From positions 62,001 through 126,000 of the forward strand of contig NZ_VCMV01000003.1 in assembly GCF_008757455.1 (NCBI RefSeq): DNA of 64,000 nt. Reading direction: 5' to 3'. This DNA is from Microvirga brassicacearum (GTDB lineage Bacteria > Pseudomonadota > Alphaproteobacteria > Rhizobiales > Beijerinckiaceae). Below, piece by piece: positions 63,059 through 64,000 of the stretch. The position numbers and the translations under genes were made by a program. A model generated the notes under the pieces. That model was not told the origin of the DNA, made no database searches, and was given only the letters and a program-made list of their open reading frames with translations. Each line of letters opens with the position of its first letter. Position 1 is the first letter of the stretch.

Positions 63059-63550
63059 TTATTGCCCCCCTGGGCGGTTCGTTTCCGTGAGCTGGATCGT
63101 CCAGCTTTTCTGTTCACCCGTGTCGACTTCAAAAAAGCCGCTGCGATCAAAGCCCCGGGCAAGGCAATCTTCCGTTCCGCGCACGGTGAATTCGCGTTCC
63201 CGCGTGCACATGAAGGATCGCCCGCTCCACTCGCCGCCACGGTCGTAATCGAGGGCGTACACATAGTAGAAGCGGCCGGACAACTGGCCCTTGAGAAGGG
63301 TCTCGCAGCCGCGCGAATTCAGGTTCCACCAGCCCTCCGTGACCCAGCCCTGCGCATCGCGATAACCAAGCGCGATTCCAACCCGGCTCGAGGTCATGTT
63401 GCAGAGACGCAGATCCGCCCGCGCAGGCGTTGCGGCGAGAAGCGATCCGGCTGCGAGGAAGAATGCGAAGCCCAGAGCGGCGCCGCGAGAATGGGCAACG
63501 CCAAGACTTCGCCGCCAGCGAGGAGCCGATAGGAAAAATGCGGCGGTCAT
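63059..63550 (-). CDS. DUF1036 exported protein
   Basis: 163 aa from ATG 63550. A signal peptide (SRGAALGFAFFLAAGSLLAATPARA) is followed by the DUF1036 core: DLRLCNMTSSRVGIALGYRDAQGWVTEGWWNLNSRGCETLL, then YYVYALDYDRGGEWSG and FMCTREREFTVRGTEDC. Four Cys are likely to form disulfides in the periplasm. The family is of unknown function and is often encoded directly upstream of pyruvate kinase in alphaproteobacteria, as here. Confidence 0.88.
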   Translation of the reverse strand: MTAAFFLSAPRWRRSLGVAHSRGAALGFAFFLAAGSLLAATPARADLRLCNMTSSRVGIALGYRDAQGWVTEGWWNLNSRGCETLLKGQLSGRFYYVYALDYDRGGEWSGRSFMCTREREFTVRGTEDCLARGFDRSGFFEVDTGEQKSWTIQLTETNRPGGQ

Positions 63551-63755
63551 GGATATATGTTCAGTCGCTTCGGATGAAGAAATCGCACAATGCTTCGGAA
63601 AGTATGTCGAATCGTTGTCGGGCAGAAGCGGTGCCGCATCAAGGCCCCCGCCGCAAATCATCCCGACCGGATCCGCGAAAAGTGAGATTTTTGCCGGTCC
63701 GCCGAGACAAAACCCCTTGTTTGAAGAGGATGGCGATGCCCTGCTTTACCCGGCA

Positions 63756-64000
63756 TCATCCGACCGGCGCATGCGATCGTGGCCGTGCCGCCCAGATGCC
63801 GATGAGAATCAACGCGCCGCCGAGGCTTTGAATCAGCGTCAGCGCCTCGTTCAGGATCAGCCAGCCGAAGACCGCAGCCGCAATGGCTTCAAGGAAAATC
63901 ACCAGCGACGAGAATACCGGCGGAAGCCGGCCGAGCGCGATCGCCAGGAGGCCCTGGCCGCCCGCCTGGCTGATGAACGCCATGGCGGTGAGGGCGGCGG
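63756..64000 (-). CDS. DMT-superfamily (EamA) transporter, 3' part only
   Basis: The gene enters from the right window edge, so only the C-terminal 80 or so residues are seen: a AFISQAGGQGLLAIALGRLPP helix, then VFSSLVIFLEAIAAAVFGWLILNEALTLIQSLGGALILIGI and a basic-polar end ARPRSHAPVG. This is the last two to three helices of an EamA repeat, with the typical E-A-x-x-A-A...N-E-x-L pattern. Start and substrate are outside the window. Confidence 0.8.
   Translation of the reverse strand, partial: AALTAMAFISQAGGQGLLAIALGRLPPVFSSLVIFLEAIAAAVFGWLILNEALTLIQSLGGALILIGIWAARPRSHAPVG

Overview
This 64 kb window reads as an ordinary chromosomal segment of a GC-rich alphaproteobacterium, most likely of the order Hyphomicrobiales (Rhizobiales). 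The pointers are a CpdR-type response regulator, an ornithine decarboxylase/homospermidine synthase pair with a long structured leader, an AztABC-like zinc importer, an HWE histidine kinase, DUF1036 and DUF1850 proteins, a ROSE-like leader on an hsp20 gene, and three dispersed palindromic intergenic repeats of a kind common in that order. Family and genus cannot be fixed from the sequence alone. I see no phage, transposase, CRISPR array or plasmid functions.

Layout. 0.2-10 kb: a sugar-acid dehydratase, a small TPR protein, a 2-hydroxyacid dehydrogenase, a DMT exporter, a MarR regulator, a NitT/TauT-type ABC importer and an OpgG-like glucan protein. 10-14 kb: a polyamine cluster (ornithine decarboxylase, GNAT, homospermidine synthase, a small Smr-like protein) with a perfect stem-loop in every intergenic gap. 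14-20 kb: a minus-strand metal cluster, read in transcription order as a 55-residue His-rich membrane microprotein, aztA, aztB, aztC, a CobW GTPase, a cytosolic WD40 protein, a 92-aa protein and a DUF2937 protein. 20-25.6 kb: a second OpgG/OpgD paralogue and a TAXI-type TRAP system with its DUF1850 companion. 25.6-29.2 kb: a frameshifted gamma-glutamyltransferase-like gene and a ZevAB-like (DUF1007 + NicO) metal transport pair. 29-43.7 kb: fused indolepyruvate:ferredoxin oxidoreductase, ung, a 5'-nucleotidase-like protein, an HWE kinase, hemH, an SPFH/NfeD pair, and the envelope-sugar genes kdsD, galU and galE.

43.7-64 kb: a lytic transglycosylase, a DUF459 protein, gltBD, L-threonine aldolase, hsp20, an alpha/beta hydrolase, hisN, an MFS transporter, an N-formylglutamate amidohydrolase family protein, cpdR, tRNA-Val(GAC), rpmJ, a TPR protein, a second hydrolase, pyruvate kinase, a DUF1036 protein and the 3' part of a DMT transporter cut by the window edge.

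The most interesting parts are (1) the metal cluster, with an unannotated His-rich microprotein at its head and a cytosolic beta-propeller at its tail; (2) a mobile-looking palindrome found three times, each copy beginning on the TAG stop codon of the gene before it; (3) RNA-level control candidates: the ornithine decarboxylase leader, the hsp20 thermometer, and a terminator hairpin after rpmJ that swallows the start codon of the next gene; and (4) several enzyme-like proteins that appear to lack a catalytic residue (GGT-like, 5'-nucleotidase-like, DUF459).
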